Shown in pieces: positions 21,464 through 28,854 of a stretch of DNA of 41,136 nt. The stretch covers positions 1-41,136 of the forward strand of contig JAFUSU010000031.1 of the NCBI GenBank assembly GCA_017467515.1, given 5' to 3'. A program made the position numbers and the translations under genes. Position 1 is the first letter of the stretch, and each line of letters starts with the position of its first letter. This DNA is from Alphaproteobacteria bacterium (lineage in GTDB: Bacteria > Pseudomonadota > Alphaproteobacteria > RF32 > CAG-239). Under the pieces are notes generated by a model. That model saw nothing but the letters and a program-made list of their open reading frames with translations. It did not search any database and was not told the DNA's origin.

Positions 21464-21520
21464 CAAGTAATAGAGGTTGGATTGTTTATCTAACTTAAAT
21501 TATAAAAAAGGAGAAAGATT

Positions 21521-21985
21521 ATGTCACATTTGATTTTAAGAAAAAATGAAATTGAGCCGCGGACAAATGATGTTTGGGGATTGCAATCTGACATAAATCG
21601 CCTGTTCGACGCATTTATGAGCCCGTTTGAGAGAACAGAAGTTAAAAATACACTCTCTCCAAAGCTGGATATTGCTGAACTCAAAGACAAGTATGAAATT
21701 AAGGCCGAGCTGCCGGGAATGGATGAAAAAGATATCAATTTGTCTGTGGAAGATGGTTTGTTGACCATTAGCGGTGAGAAAAAAGCCGAAACAGAAGAAA
21801 AAGATAAGGGTTATTATTTGAAAGAGTGTTCTTATGGTTCTTTCAGCCGCTCTGTTCGGTTGCCGGATAATATTGCAGATGATAAAATTTCGGCTCAATT
21901 TAGAAAAGGTGTGTTATTTATAGATATGCCTAAAACGAAGGAAACTCAGTCAAAAGCCAGAAAAATTGAAATTAGTTCTAAATAA
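21521..21985 (+). CDS. Hsp20-family small heat shock protein
   Basis: 154-residue ATP-independent chaperone that holds unfolding proteins. The alpha-crystallin domain (about residues 45-140) shows SPKLDIAELKDKYEI, the family motif AELPGMDEKDINLSVEDGLLTI in shortened form, and FRKGVLFIDMPK near the end. The N-terminal arm has DINRLFDAF. Typical length. AAAAAGGAG precedes the ATG. Single gene with a terminator after it. Confidence 0.95.
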   Translation: MSHLILRKNEIEPRTNDVWGLQSDINRLFDAFMSPFERTEVKNTLSPKLDIAELKDKYEIKAELPGMDEKDINLSVEDGLLTISGEKKAETEEKDKGYYLKECSYGSFSRSVRLPDNIADDKISAQFRKGVLFIDMPKTKETQSKARKIEISSK

Positions 21986-22007
21986 AATTAGGAAAATTGT
22001 TAAAAGT

Positions 22008-22038
22008 AAGGCTCTCTTTGATAAAAGGGAGCTTTATT
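22008..22038 (+). terminator. Intrinsic terminator of the Hsp20 gene
   Basis: AAGGCTCTCTTT pairs with AAAGGGAGCTTT around GATA, followed by a T-rich run that merges with the first tRNA-Gly repeat unit. Confidence 0.75.
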
Positions 22039-22487
22039 TTGTTTATTGGAGCAGGCAACGGGAATACGCAAAATAAATTTTGCTCGTAGCTTGTTTTCTA
22101 AGCTTGCATCGTTGCGCTGTCGCTTCTCGCGCGCTGAAGAAAACTTCGCCTGTCGTCCAAAAACAACATTTTGAGGTTGTTTTTGTTCCTCCAGCCCTTT
22201 CGGGTTCGCTTCCCACTGTCAACTCTCAATAAACAAAAAAAGCACCACAAGGGTGCATTTTGTTTATTGGAGCAGGCAACGGGAATACGCAAAATAAATT
22301 TTGCTCGTAGCTTGTTTTCTAAGCTTGCATCGTTGCGCTGTCGCTTCTTGCGCGCTGAAGAAAACTTCGCCTGTCGTTAAAAATTAGTCCACCGGACTAA
22401 TTTTTTTTCTCCAGCCCTTTCGGGTTCGCTTCCCACTGTCAACTCTCAATAAACAAAAAAAGCACCACAAGGGTGCATTTTGTTTAT
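22037..22487. repeat. Two tandem hairpin units (period 220-221) beside tRNA-Gly
   Basis: The stretch holds two copies of a unit that starts at about 22041 and 22262; the left end recurs a third time at 22482 as the real tRNA 3' end. Each unit opens with TTTTGTTTATTG and the last 19 bases of the tRNA-Gly gene (GGAGCAGGCAACGGGAAT) and closes with a degenerate inverted copy (CGGGTTCG, TTCCC, CTC, CAATAAACAAAA). The copies are nearly identical except for one inner hairpin: AAAAACAAC/GTTGTTTTT at about 22160-22187 in the first, AAATTAGTCC/GGACTAATTT at about 22380-22404 in the second. Each unit boundary contains the GCACC-ACAA-GGGTGC terminator sequence. Confidence 0.85.
22455..22477 (-). terminator. 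Intrinsic terminator of tRNA-Gly
   Basis: On the minus strand GCACCC pairs with GGTGC and is followed by T7. A duplicate of it occurs in the neighbouring repeat unit (about 22235-22256). Confidence 0.75.
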
Positions 22488-22561
22488 TGGAGCAGGCAAC
22501 GGGAATCGAACCCGCATCACAAGCTTGGGAAGCTCGCGTTCTACCATTGAACTATGCCTGC
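22488..22561 (-). tRNA. tRNA-Gly (anticodon CCC)
   Basis: A complete 74-base cloverleaf. Acceptor GCAGGCA/TGCCTGC, D-arm GTTC/GAAC, anticodon stem CGAGC/GCTTG with loop TTCCCAA (anticodon CCC), T-arm GCGGG/CCCGT with loop TTCGATT, discriminator T and an encoded CCA. Its 3' end is copied in the tandem repeats downstream. Confidence 0.96.
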
Positions 22562-22607
22562 ATCGCATATTGAACCTTACTATACAAATTAAATTCTATT
22601 TTGCAAG

Positions 22608-23156
22608 CTAATTTTTATAATGGTAAATATAACTTTTGGTCAGCCAAAAACGAAAATTTTCTTTATCTATCAAAGTTAATTTGTCAAATGTGGCGTCCAG
22701 TGCTATTAAATCTATTTTTTTTTGTGTGTTCAGCAACTTTTCCTGCAAATTTTTTGTAAGCTCCGGAAACCCAAAATAGTAAATGATATCAGCTTGGTTA
22801 TAGTCATATTCCAATAAATCTTGATGCAGAAAAGTCAAATTCGGTATTTTTTTGTAGCGGTGTAAGCAATAGGTGTAGAGGTTTTTGTTGTATTCGATTC
22901 CAATAAAACGGTGGCGGGGATGTTGTTGGGCTAATTTCGCAAGCATTGATCCGTTCCCGCAACCTGCATCGATAACGGTTTTATTAATTTTTTTTCCGGC
23001 AAGTAAATTTGATATTTTGATAAAGGCTAATTTTTTAGGAGCATTTGGAGACGGCACAAAAGGGGCTCGATGATTTTTCATTTCCCACAAGGCATATAGA
23101 ATATAAAGCCAAAACAAAACAGACAGTGTACAAACTATCAAATTATAAAAAAACAT
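22608..23156 (-). CDS. Membrane-anchored class I SAM-dependent methyltransferase
   Basis: 182 residues. One N-terminal transmembrane helix (about residues 3-23) is followed by a short methyltransferase domain. Motif I TVIDAGCGNGSML lies near residues 60-72, and IGIEYN (motif II with the acidic residue) near 86-91. The later FGFPEL could be the motif IV region. The domain is short, about 140 residues, and the substrate is unknown. GAGGTG precedes the ATG. The terminator of the upstream porin gene ends right against this ribosome binding site. Confidence 0.7.
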   Translation of the reverse strand: MFFYNLIVCTLSVLFWLYILYALWEMKNHRAPFVPSPNAPKKLAFIKISNLLAGKKINKTVIDAGCGNGSMLAKLAQQHPRHRFIGIEYNKNLYTYCLHRYKKIPNLTFLHQDLLEYDYNQADIIYYFGFPELTKNLQEKLLNTQKKIDLIALDATFDKLTLIDKENFRFWLTKSYIYHYKN

Positions 23157-23166
23157 TTTTCACCTC

Positions 23167-23198
23167 TAAAAAAAGGCACTGAAATTTTCAGTGCCTTT
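23167..23198 (-). terminator. Intrinsic terminator of the beta-barrel protein gene
   Basis: AAAGGCACTGAAA pairs with TTTCAGTGCCTTT, perfect 12-13 bp stem, with a T-run on the minus-strand side. Confidence 0.9.
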
Positions 23199-23216
23199 GT
23201 AAGCTTTGGTTGTGAC

Positions 23217-23855
23217 TTAGAAAGTATAACGCAGACCACCGTATACTTCGTGGTTGTGAACTTCACCACTGTTAATTTCGCCCATATCATAGTAGCGATA
23301 ACCTAAGTCAATGTTGAATCTGGTTGTAACTTGAGCAGATAAACCACCACCGACAGACCATGTAAAGTTATTTTCACTGTATTTCTTATTTGAAGCGGAG
23401 GTATCTGACGCTTTATAGGTGTATTCCAGTTTTGTAATACCAAGTCCGGCAGAAACATAAGGAGTAAACATTGTATAAGGAGATAAGTCCCAATAAATGT
23501 TTGCCATATATGATCTGGATTTAAATTCAGTAGTTGTCCGAGCATATTCATCAGGCGGAACAGGCATAGGAATGACTTTTATTTTACTCTCTTCAGTATC
23601 TTTTCTGTGCACATATTCTGCTTCAATTCTGAAGTATTTGTAACGATAACCTAATGCTGCGGAAACCATTGCAGCGTTATCGTCAAGGTGTAATTTTTTA
23701 TCGGTTGCTTTATTTTCTTTAACATCACCAAGGGTGTGATTAGCAACACCGCCACGAACCGCTAAATAAGGACCATCACAGGAGGCAGAAGCCTGATTCC
23801 CCATGGATGCGAGCAAGCCTAAAACGGCTGCGGTTGATAATAAAACTTTTTTCAT
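23217..23855 (-). CDS. Outer-membrane beta-barrel protein
   Basis: 212 residues. Signal peptide at residues 1-24 (MKKVLLSTAAVLGLLASMGN, cut near ASA-SC). The mature part has alternating strands typical of small OmpA-like/Opa-type barrels: PYLAVRGGV, ALGYRYKYFRIEAEYVHR, YMANIYWDL, YVSAGLGITKLEY, WSVGGGLSAQVTTRFNIDLGYRYYD, and the terminal GGLRYTF ending in Phe, the outer-membrane assembly signal. The ATG at 23855 has GGAG 8-11 bases before it and starts the signal peptide; the frame is open further upstream through the promoter. Likely abundant surface protein; role unknown. Confidence 0.88.
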   Translation of the reverse strand: MKKVLLSTAAVLGLLASMGNQASASCDGPYLAVRGGVANHTLGDVKENKATDKKLHLDDNAAMVSAALGYRYKYFRIEAEYVHRKDTEESKIKVIPMPVPPDEYARTTTEFKSRSYMANIYWDLSPYTMFTPYVSAGLGITKLEYTYKASDTSASNKKYSENNFTWSVGGGLSAQVTTRFNIDLGYRYYDMGEINSGEVHNHEVYGGLRYTF

Positions 23856-23896
23856 TTTTGTCACTCCAAAGCTATATAAATTTAAAATTTTGTCCA

Positions 23897-23924
23897 AATA
23901 TAACACAAAATTTCGAAAAAGCAA
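23897..23924 (-). promoter_or_regulatory. Candidate promoter of the beta-barrel protein gene
   Basis: On the minus strand: TTGCTT (23924-23919), 16-base spacer, TATATT (23902-23897). It lies inside the upstream extension of the open frame, which supports the shorter start. Confidence 0.5.
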
Positions 23925-24004
23925 TACTTTTTTGTATAAACTATTTATTTTATAACATAATATTCTTAATAGCTTATTAATAAGGCGTATTTTTTTTCAT
24001 TTTT

Positions 24005-24286
24005 GAGGTTTGTCGGACAGTGAGGAGAGAATCTGTGGGTAGAATCTCGAGTCGTTAATTTTTTCTCTTGAAGAATCTATTCTTCTGTTATAGATTCTCG
24101 TCAGTTCTAGTGGGCGGCATTCAGACTATGTTTCAAATGTAGAGCAGGCAGTTTGCGGTAACGTTGGAGAAACATTGCTCCTTACACGTCTTAATAACAT
24201 ATGAAAGAGTCGGTTCGCCTGAATTAGTTCATCTTTTATGATGGGCGTTTTGTTAACATTAATAGCTGATAGGAGCTTAAATAACC
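24005..24286 (+). promoter_or_regulatory. Structured non-coding stretch upstream of ppdK (leader or separate RNA)
   Basis: About 280 bases without an open frame, richer in GC than nearby spacers. A hairpin AGAATCTAT/ATAGATTCT (24072-24080 with 24090-24098) is perfect. AGAATCT occurs two more times upstream (24028-24034 and 24041-24047), and the first extends to GAGAATCT, which also matches AGATTCTC (24092-24099). A second stem GGTAACGTT/AACATTGCT lies at about 24160-24185 around GGAGA. AGGAG at 24271-24275 is the ppdK ribosome binding site. I do not recognise a known RNA family. Confidence 0.4.
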
Positions 24287-26935
24287 ATGAGTAAATGGGT
24301 ATATACTTTCGGAAACGGCGCTGCTGAAGGCGACGCTTCTATGAGAAATCTCCTGGGCGGTAAAGGTGCAAACTTAGCTGAAATGAATAAAGTCGGTTTG
24401 CCGGTACCTCCCGGATTTACGGTTACAACTGAAGTTTGTACATATTACTATGCAAATAATAAAACTTATCCTGCTGACTTGAAAGATCAGGTTCGTGCCG
24501 CTGTCGCCGGTGTTGAAAAAATTATGGGTAAGAAGTTTGCTGATGCAGAAAATCCTTTATTGTTCTCTGTTCGTTCTGGTGCTCGCGTTTCTATGCCGGG
24601 TATGATGGATACAGTTTTGAACTTGGGCTTGAACGATCAGACTGTTAAGGCTTTGGCAAAAGCTTCCGGTTCTGAAAGATTTGCTTATGACTCTTATCGT
24701 CGTTTCTTACAAATGTTCTCAAACGTTGTTTTGGGTGCAAACATGGACGAATATGAGTCTGCTCTTGAAAATATGAAAAAATCTAAAGGCTACAAATCTG
24801 ATACAGATATGACAGCCGATGATTTGAAAGTTTTGGTTGAAGAATACAAGAAAATCGGTGTTAAATTAGGTAAAGTTGTTCCTCAAGATCCTTGGGATCA
24901 ATTGTGGGCAGGTATCGGCGCCGTATTTGGTTCTTGGATGGTAGAACGTGCCATTATTTATCGTAAATTAAATAATATTCCGGGTGACTGGGGTACGGCT
25001 GTTAACGTTCAAACAATGGTCTTCGGTAATGCCGGTGATGACAGTGCAACAGGTGTTTGCTTCTCTCGTGACCCTGCTACCGGTGAAAATGTTTATTATG
25101 GCGAATTCTTAGTTAACGCTCAAGGTGAAGACGTTGTTGCCGGTATTCGTACACCGCAACCGATGGGCTCAAAAGGTCAAGGTAACTCTTTGGAGGAATT
25201 ATGGCCTCACCTTTATAAAGAATTGGTTGATGTTCGTAATAAACTCGAAAATCACTACAAAGATATGCAAGATATGGAATTCACAATTGAACACGGTAAA
25301 TTGTGGATGTTGCAATGCCGTAACGGTAAACGTACAGCTCAAGCTGCCGTTCGTATGGCTGTTGAAATGGTTGAAGAAGGCTTACTCAATAAAGAAGAAG
25401 CCATTATGCGCGTTGGTGCTGACCAATTAGATCAATTATTGCACCCGATGTTAGATCCGAAAGCCAAGAAAACTGTTATTGCTACAGGTTTACCTGCATC
25501 TCCTGGTGCTGCTGTCGGTCGTGCCGTTTTCAATGCTGAAGATGCTGAAGCTTGGGCCGCTAAAGGTGAAAAAGTTATTTTGATTCGTAGCGAAACTTCT
25601 CCGGAAGATATCGGCGGTATGCATGCTTCTCAAGGTGTGATTACAGCTCGCGGCGGTATGACTTCTCACGCAGCCGTTGTTGCTCGTGGTATGGGTACGC
25701 CTTGCGTTTCCGGTTCTCACGAAATTCACATCGACTATGCAACCAAGACAATGACAACGGATAAAGGTGTTGTTATTAAAGAAGGTGATTGGTTGTCATT
25801 AGACGGTGCTAAAGGTCAAATTTTAGAGGGTGCTGTTCCGACTGTTAAGGCAGATACCAATAGCGGTAACTTCGGTAAATTAATGAAATGGGTTGATGAA
25901 ATCCGTACTATTGAAGTTCGTGCTAATGCTGAAACACCGAAAGACGCTCAACAAGCTCTTGATTTCGGTGCACAAGGTATCGGTTTGGCTCGTACCGAAC
26001 ATATGTTCTTTGATGCTGAACGTATTCCTGATATGCGTGCAATGATTTTGGCTTCTGATGAAGCCGGTCGTCGTGCCGCTTTGGCTCGTTTGTTGCCGTA
26101 TCAAAAGGAAGACTTTAAGTCATTGTTCAAAATTATGAACGGTTTCCCTGTTGTTATTCGTTTGTTAGACCCGCCACTTCACGAATTTTTGCCTCATACA
26201 GATGCCGAAATGCAGGAATTGGCTAACAAAATGGGTATGACTTTGGAGCAAGTTAAACAACGTGCTAACGCTTTGCACGAAGCAAACCCGATGTTAGGTC
26301 ACCGTGGTTGCCGTTTGCCGATTACATATCCTGAAATCTGCGAAATGCAAACTCGTGCTATTATTGAAGCCGCTATGGAATGTGCAGATGCCGGTATCAA
26401 AGTTGTACCGGAAATCGAAGTTCCGTTAACAGGTTCTAAAAAAGAGTTGGATATTGTTAAGAACATTATTGATACCACAGCTGAGAAAGTCTTCTCAGAA
26501 AAAGGTAAAAAGATTGTTTACCAAGTCGGTTCAATGATTGAATTGCCTCGTGCTGCTTTGAAAGCTGATGAACTGGCTCAATCTGCCGAGTTCTTCGGTT
26601 TCGGTACAAACGACTTGACGCAAACAACTTTGGGTATGAGCCGTGATGATACAGGCGCTATCTTAGATGAATACCGTGCTCGCGGTGTTTATGTCGCTGA
26701 TCCGTTTGCATCTATTGATGTTGAAGGTGTCGGTATGCTTGTTAAGATGGCTTGCGAGAAAGCACGTTCTTCTAATCCGAAAATCTGGTTGGGTGTTTGC
26801 GGTGAACACGGTGGTGATCCTGCATCTATCGACTTCTTCCAGACTTGCGGTATGAACTACGTTTCTTGTTCTCCGTTCCGTGTTCCTGTTGCACGTTTGG
26901 CTGCTGCTCAAGCTGCCGTTCGACACAAGAAATAA
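24287..26935 (+). CDS. ppdK: Pyruvate, phosphate dikinase
   Basis: 882-residue enzyme converting pyruvate, ATP and phosphate to PEP, AMP and diphosphate, reversible. The N-terminal ATP-grasp domain begins GNGAAEGDASMRNLLGGKGA. The central phosphohistidine domain has GGMTSHAAVVARGMGTPCVSG with catalytic His461. The C-terminal PEP/pyruvate barrel ends with FGTNDLTQTTLG and CGEHGGDPASI, with catalytic Cys838. Length and residues agree with bacterial PPDK. It supports PEP formation for gluconeogenesis or pyrophosphate-linked glycolysis. Codon use is highly biased, as expected for a strongly expressed gene. Single gene with a strong terminator. Confidence 0.98.
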   Translation: MSKWVYTFGNGAAEGDASMRNLLGGKGANLAEMNKVGLPVPPGFTVTTEVCTYYYANNKTYPADLKDQVRAAVAGVEKIMGKKFADAENPLLFSVRSGARVSMPGMMDTVLNLGLNDQTVKALAKASGSERFAYDSYRRFLQMFSNVVLGANMDEYESALENMKKSKGYKSDTDMTADDLKVLVEEYKKIGVKLGKVVPQDPWDQLWAGIGAVFGSWMVERAIIYRKLNNIPGDWGTAVNVQTMVFGNAGDDSATGVCFSRDPATGENVYYGEFLVNAQGEDVVAGIRTPQPMGSKGQGNSLEELWPHLYKELVDVRNKLENHYKDMQDMEFTIEHGKLWMLQCRNGKRTAQAAVRMAVEMVEEGLLNKEEAIMRVGADQLDQLLHPMLDPKAKKTVIATGLPASPGAAVGRAVFNAEDAEAWAAKGEKVILIRSETSPEDIGGMHASQGVITARGGMTSHAAVVARGMGTPCVSGSHEIHIDYATKTMTTDKGVVIKEGDWLSLDGAKGQILEGAVPTVKADTNSGNFGKLMKWVDEIRTIEVRANAETPKDAQQALDFGAQGIGLARTEHMFFDAERIPDMRAMILASDEAGRRAALARLLPYQKEDFKSLFKIMNGFPVVIRLLDPPLHEFLPHTDAEMQELANKMGMTLEQVKQRANALHEANPMLGHRGCRLPITYPEICEMQTRAIIEAAMECADAGIKVVPEIEVPLTGSKKELDIVKNIIDTTAEKVFSEKGKKIVYQVGSMIELPRAALKADELAQSAEFFGFGTNDLTQTTLGMSRDDTGAILDEYRARGVYVADPFASIDVEGVGMLVKMACEKARSSNPKIWLGVCGEHGGDPASIDFFQTCGMNYVSCSPFRVPVARLAAAQAAVRHKK

Positions 26936-26952
26936 GCGGAAGACTAAAAGCT

Positions 26953-26988
26953 AAAGAAAGGAGGCTCTTTTGAGCCTCCTTTCTTTAA
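26953..26988 (+). terminator. Intrinsic terminator of ppdK
   Basis: AAAGAAAGGAGGCTC pairs perfectly with GAGCCTCCTTTCTTT around TTTT. Confidence 0.95.
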
Positions 26989-27211
26989 ACTGTGCAAAAT
27001 GTCTTTGTAGGGCAGATATTTCAAAAATTGCTAAGTCACGTACCAATTCCGACTAAAGCTTTTGTTTTGTGTCGTTTACACTCGCTCACAAAAGCAAGTC
27101 TCATTGCTTGGCTCATAAAAACAATTCACAGGATTGTTTTTATTTCACAGTGTACGCTCCTGTCGCAATTTTCTCAATATCTTACTACAAAGAGCATTTA
27201 TCACAGTTTAA
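26986..27211. repeat. Imperfect-palindrome repeat element, copy C (expanded loop)
   Basis: Arms run from TTTAAACTGTGCAAAATG on the left to CATTTATCACAGTTTAA on the right. Boxes GCAAAAT, TAG-GCAG and AAATTGCTAAGTCACGTAC (left) and GTACGCTCCTGTCGCAATTT, CTTACTA and ATTTATC (right) match copy D at the same spacing. The loop between the GTAC boxes (27040-27043 and 27152-27155) is about 108 bases and holds two more hairpins: AAGCAA/TTGCTT (27092-27109) and ATAAAAACAAT/ATTGTTTTTAT (27115-27143). Confidence 0.8.
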
Positions 27212-27216
27212 TGTAT

Positions 27217-27255
27217 GCAAAATGTCTTTCTAGGACAGATATTTCAAAAATTGCT
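27217..27255. repeat. Duplicate of the left arm of copy C
   Basis: 39 bases that repeat 26994-27032 in direct orientation with two mismatches. It stops at TTGCT; no loop or right arm follows. Confidence 0.85.
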
Positions 27256-27286
27256 GAATATAAAATAAACTCAAATGCCTTTTTTG

Positions 27287-27315
27287 TTGACTTTTAGAAA
27301 CGTATTTTTTATATT
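27287..27315 (+). promoter_or_regulatory. Promoter of the 169-residue protein gene
   Basis: TTGACT (27287-27292), 17-base spacer, TATATT (27310-27315). The six T before it look like a terminator tail, but no matching hairpin stem remains, perhaps displaced by the repeat. Confidence 0.6.
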
Positions 27316-27349
27316 TTTGGACAGAAAATAATTATTAATTAATAAAATT

Positions 27350-27859
27350 ATGGATATATTAAAAATTAAAACGATTTATCAACGGTTGTGCGAAGATGCC
27401 AAATCTCTTGAACGATTGGAAATCTTGTTTGATTCTGATAAAGAAAGGGAAATTATTCGGCAATTGCAGCGCTCAAACCAAAATTATCGTCAGGAGCTTA
27501 TTGCTTCTATTCAAAAACAATTTCCTGAAATGACCACTGATGTCCGTTGTTGGACGGATGAGGAGCTTTCATGTTGGTTTAATTTATTAATTGAGTATCC
27601 TGTTTTTTGGCTTGGTAAGGAAGGGACTCTTATTGCCTTTTTGTGGTTGCTCGATATTAAAGGTTCCTTGCAAAATTTGAGGTATTCAGAACAAATCGGG
27701 CTGTTATGCACACACAGGAATATGGTGGATTATGCTGCTGACCCTTGTAATGACGGGGTAGTGAGGACGCTCTGGGTTCTGATTGATAAGTATGCTTCTT
27801 TAGTAGAGGCTGAACAATTTCAGAACAGGGTTAATCTTAGAATAAATGAAATTTCTTAA
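27350..27859 (+). CDS. Protein of unknown function (169 residues)
   Basis: Not recognised. Soluble, probably all-helical, rich in Glu, Arg and Trp. Acidic and basic residues alternate in the N-terminal half (residues 10-45), and a hydrophobic patch FWLGKEGTLIAFLWLLDI (about 85-102) could be a buried core helix. No signal peptide. The leader of about 28 bases has no Shine-Dalgarno. Own promoter and terminator. Confidence 0.6.
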   Translation: MDILKIKTIYQRLCEDAKSLERLEILFDSDKEREIIRQLQRSNQNYRQELIASIQKQFPEMTTDVRCWTDEELSCWFNLLIEYPVFWLGKEGTLIAFLWLLDIKGSLQNLRYSEQIGLLCTHRNMVDYAADPCNDGVVRTLWVLIDKYASLVEAEQFQNRVNLRINEIS

Positions 27860-27862
27860 TGT

Positions 27863-27893
27863 AAAAAAAACGGAGAATGTTCTCCGTTTTTTT
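27863..27893 (+). terminator. Intrinsic terminator
   Basis: AAAAACGGAGAA pairs with TTCTCCGTTTTT, followed by a T-run that leads into a TTGACA box. Confidence 0.9.
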
Positions 27894-27898
27894 ATTTG

Positions 27899-27927
27899 TT
27901 GACAGAAATAATCAACAATGTTAGGGT
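27899..27927 (+). promoter_or_regulatory. Promoter of the 210-residue protein gene
   Basis: TTGACA (27899-27904), 17-base spacer, TAGGGT (27922-27927). Predicted transcript start near 27934. The ATG at 27918 lies inside the spacer and so cannot be the start codon of this transcript. Confidence 0.5.
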
Positions 27928-27974
27928 TGCGCATATTTTTACTATTTCTAAGTATCATTAAAAAATTATTAAGT

Positions 27975-28607
27975 ATGGAAGGCGAAAAATCTATTCAGAT
28001 TATCGGCAAGAGAAGTCCGCTTGATTCGGCTTTTGCCATCTTTGAGAATTTTAGCGATTGGGTGAATTTGAGAAAAAGTAAAGTTTTGCCCGATGGTGTT
28101 TATTTTGCTGTTGTCCTGTTGGGCAATAAAAACAAAGCAGATATTTATCCTCACATATTTGTGCAGGGATACCGTCCTCATTCTTCCGGCGCTCAGATCC
28201 ATGTCGATAAGCGTCGCTACGGCAAGTTTGTCTTAAGAGGCGCTAAAGTTGCCCCTGATGATGTTGAGTTTGATACGGTTCAACTCTATCAGATTAAGGG
28301 AGAAAGAGCTGTGGAGCTCATTTTAACCGAGGGTGAGTGTCAGACTTTAGGCGGTGCTCGAAAGCTAATCGATAGAATTTGTCAGGATCGACAGCTTGAG
28401 CAGCTGAGTAAAGTTAAGCATTATCTGTATGATTGTCCGACTTCGGTCGGCTATTTTTTGAAAGGTCGAATCTATGATGTTTGGTCTGTTTTGATCGGAG
28501 AAAATACAGGTTTTGCTCTTGAAAAGAAGGTGTTGATTGTGGATTATTTGACAGGTATTCCGGCAATCGTTCCCTACGAGGATGCTTGTTTTGCAAAAGC
28601 TGAGTGA
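27975..28607 (+). CDS. Protein of unknown function (210 residues)
   Basis: Not recognised. Soluble, mixed alpha/beta; segments such as PDGVYFAVVLLGN, HIHV-like QIHVDKRRYGKFVL and VIDYLTG-like VLIVDYLTGIPAIV suggest beta-strands. The frame is open to 27918, which would add a hydrophobic 19-residue N-terminus, but that start lies within the predicted promoter. The ATG at 27975 is therefore preferred; no Shine-Dalgarno is visible at either. Own terminator downstream. Confidence 0.6.
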   Translation: MEGEKSIQIIGKRSPLDSAFAIFENFSDWVNLRKSKVLPDGVYFAVVLLGNKNKADIYPHIFVQGYRPHSSGAQIHVDKRRYGKFVLRGAKVAPDDVEFDTVQLYQIKGERAVELILTEGECQTLGGARKLIDRICQDRQLEQLSKVKHYLYDCPTSVGYFLKGRIYDVWSVLIGENTGFALEKKVLIVDYLTGIPAIVPYEDACFAKAE

Positions 28608-28610
28608 ATT

Positions 28611-28644
28611 AAAAAAACGGTGCAATTTTTGCGCCGTTTTTTTT
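28611..28644 (+). terminator. Intrinsic terminator
   Basis: AAAACGGTGCAA pairs with TTGCGCCGTTTT, followed by a T8 run. Confidence 0.9.
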
Positions 28645-28854
28645 CGACTCGCTTAAAATAAATATTTTTTTCTGAAAAAAAAGCAAAAATATGAAAATTT
28701 CGGTTTATAAAACTAAAAAATGATACCATTTTTTTACTTTTTTATCATATTTATCATTTTTGTTATTGAAAAATAAATTTTTATTGCTTAATTTAATGCT
28801 TGTATTAGTTGTTAAGCAATTAAGAAAAAAATAAACCCATATGGAGAAAATAAA

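Noticed and set aside
24005..24240. 6S RNA, RNase P RNA or SRP RNA upstream of ppdK
   Set aside because: I looked for their conserved cores (GAGGAAAGUCC of RNase P, the GGAAGCAG-type loop of SRP RNA) and found none; 6S could not be shown.
26992..27297. 101-codon open frame after ppdK
   Set aside because: It runs through hairpin repeat copy C and its duplicate arm; its repeated peptide segments are only the translated repeat.
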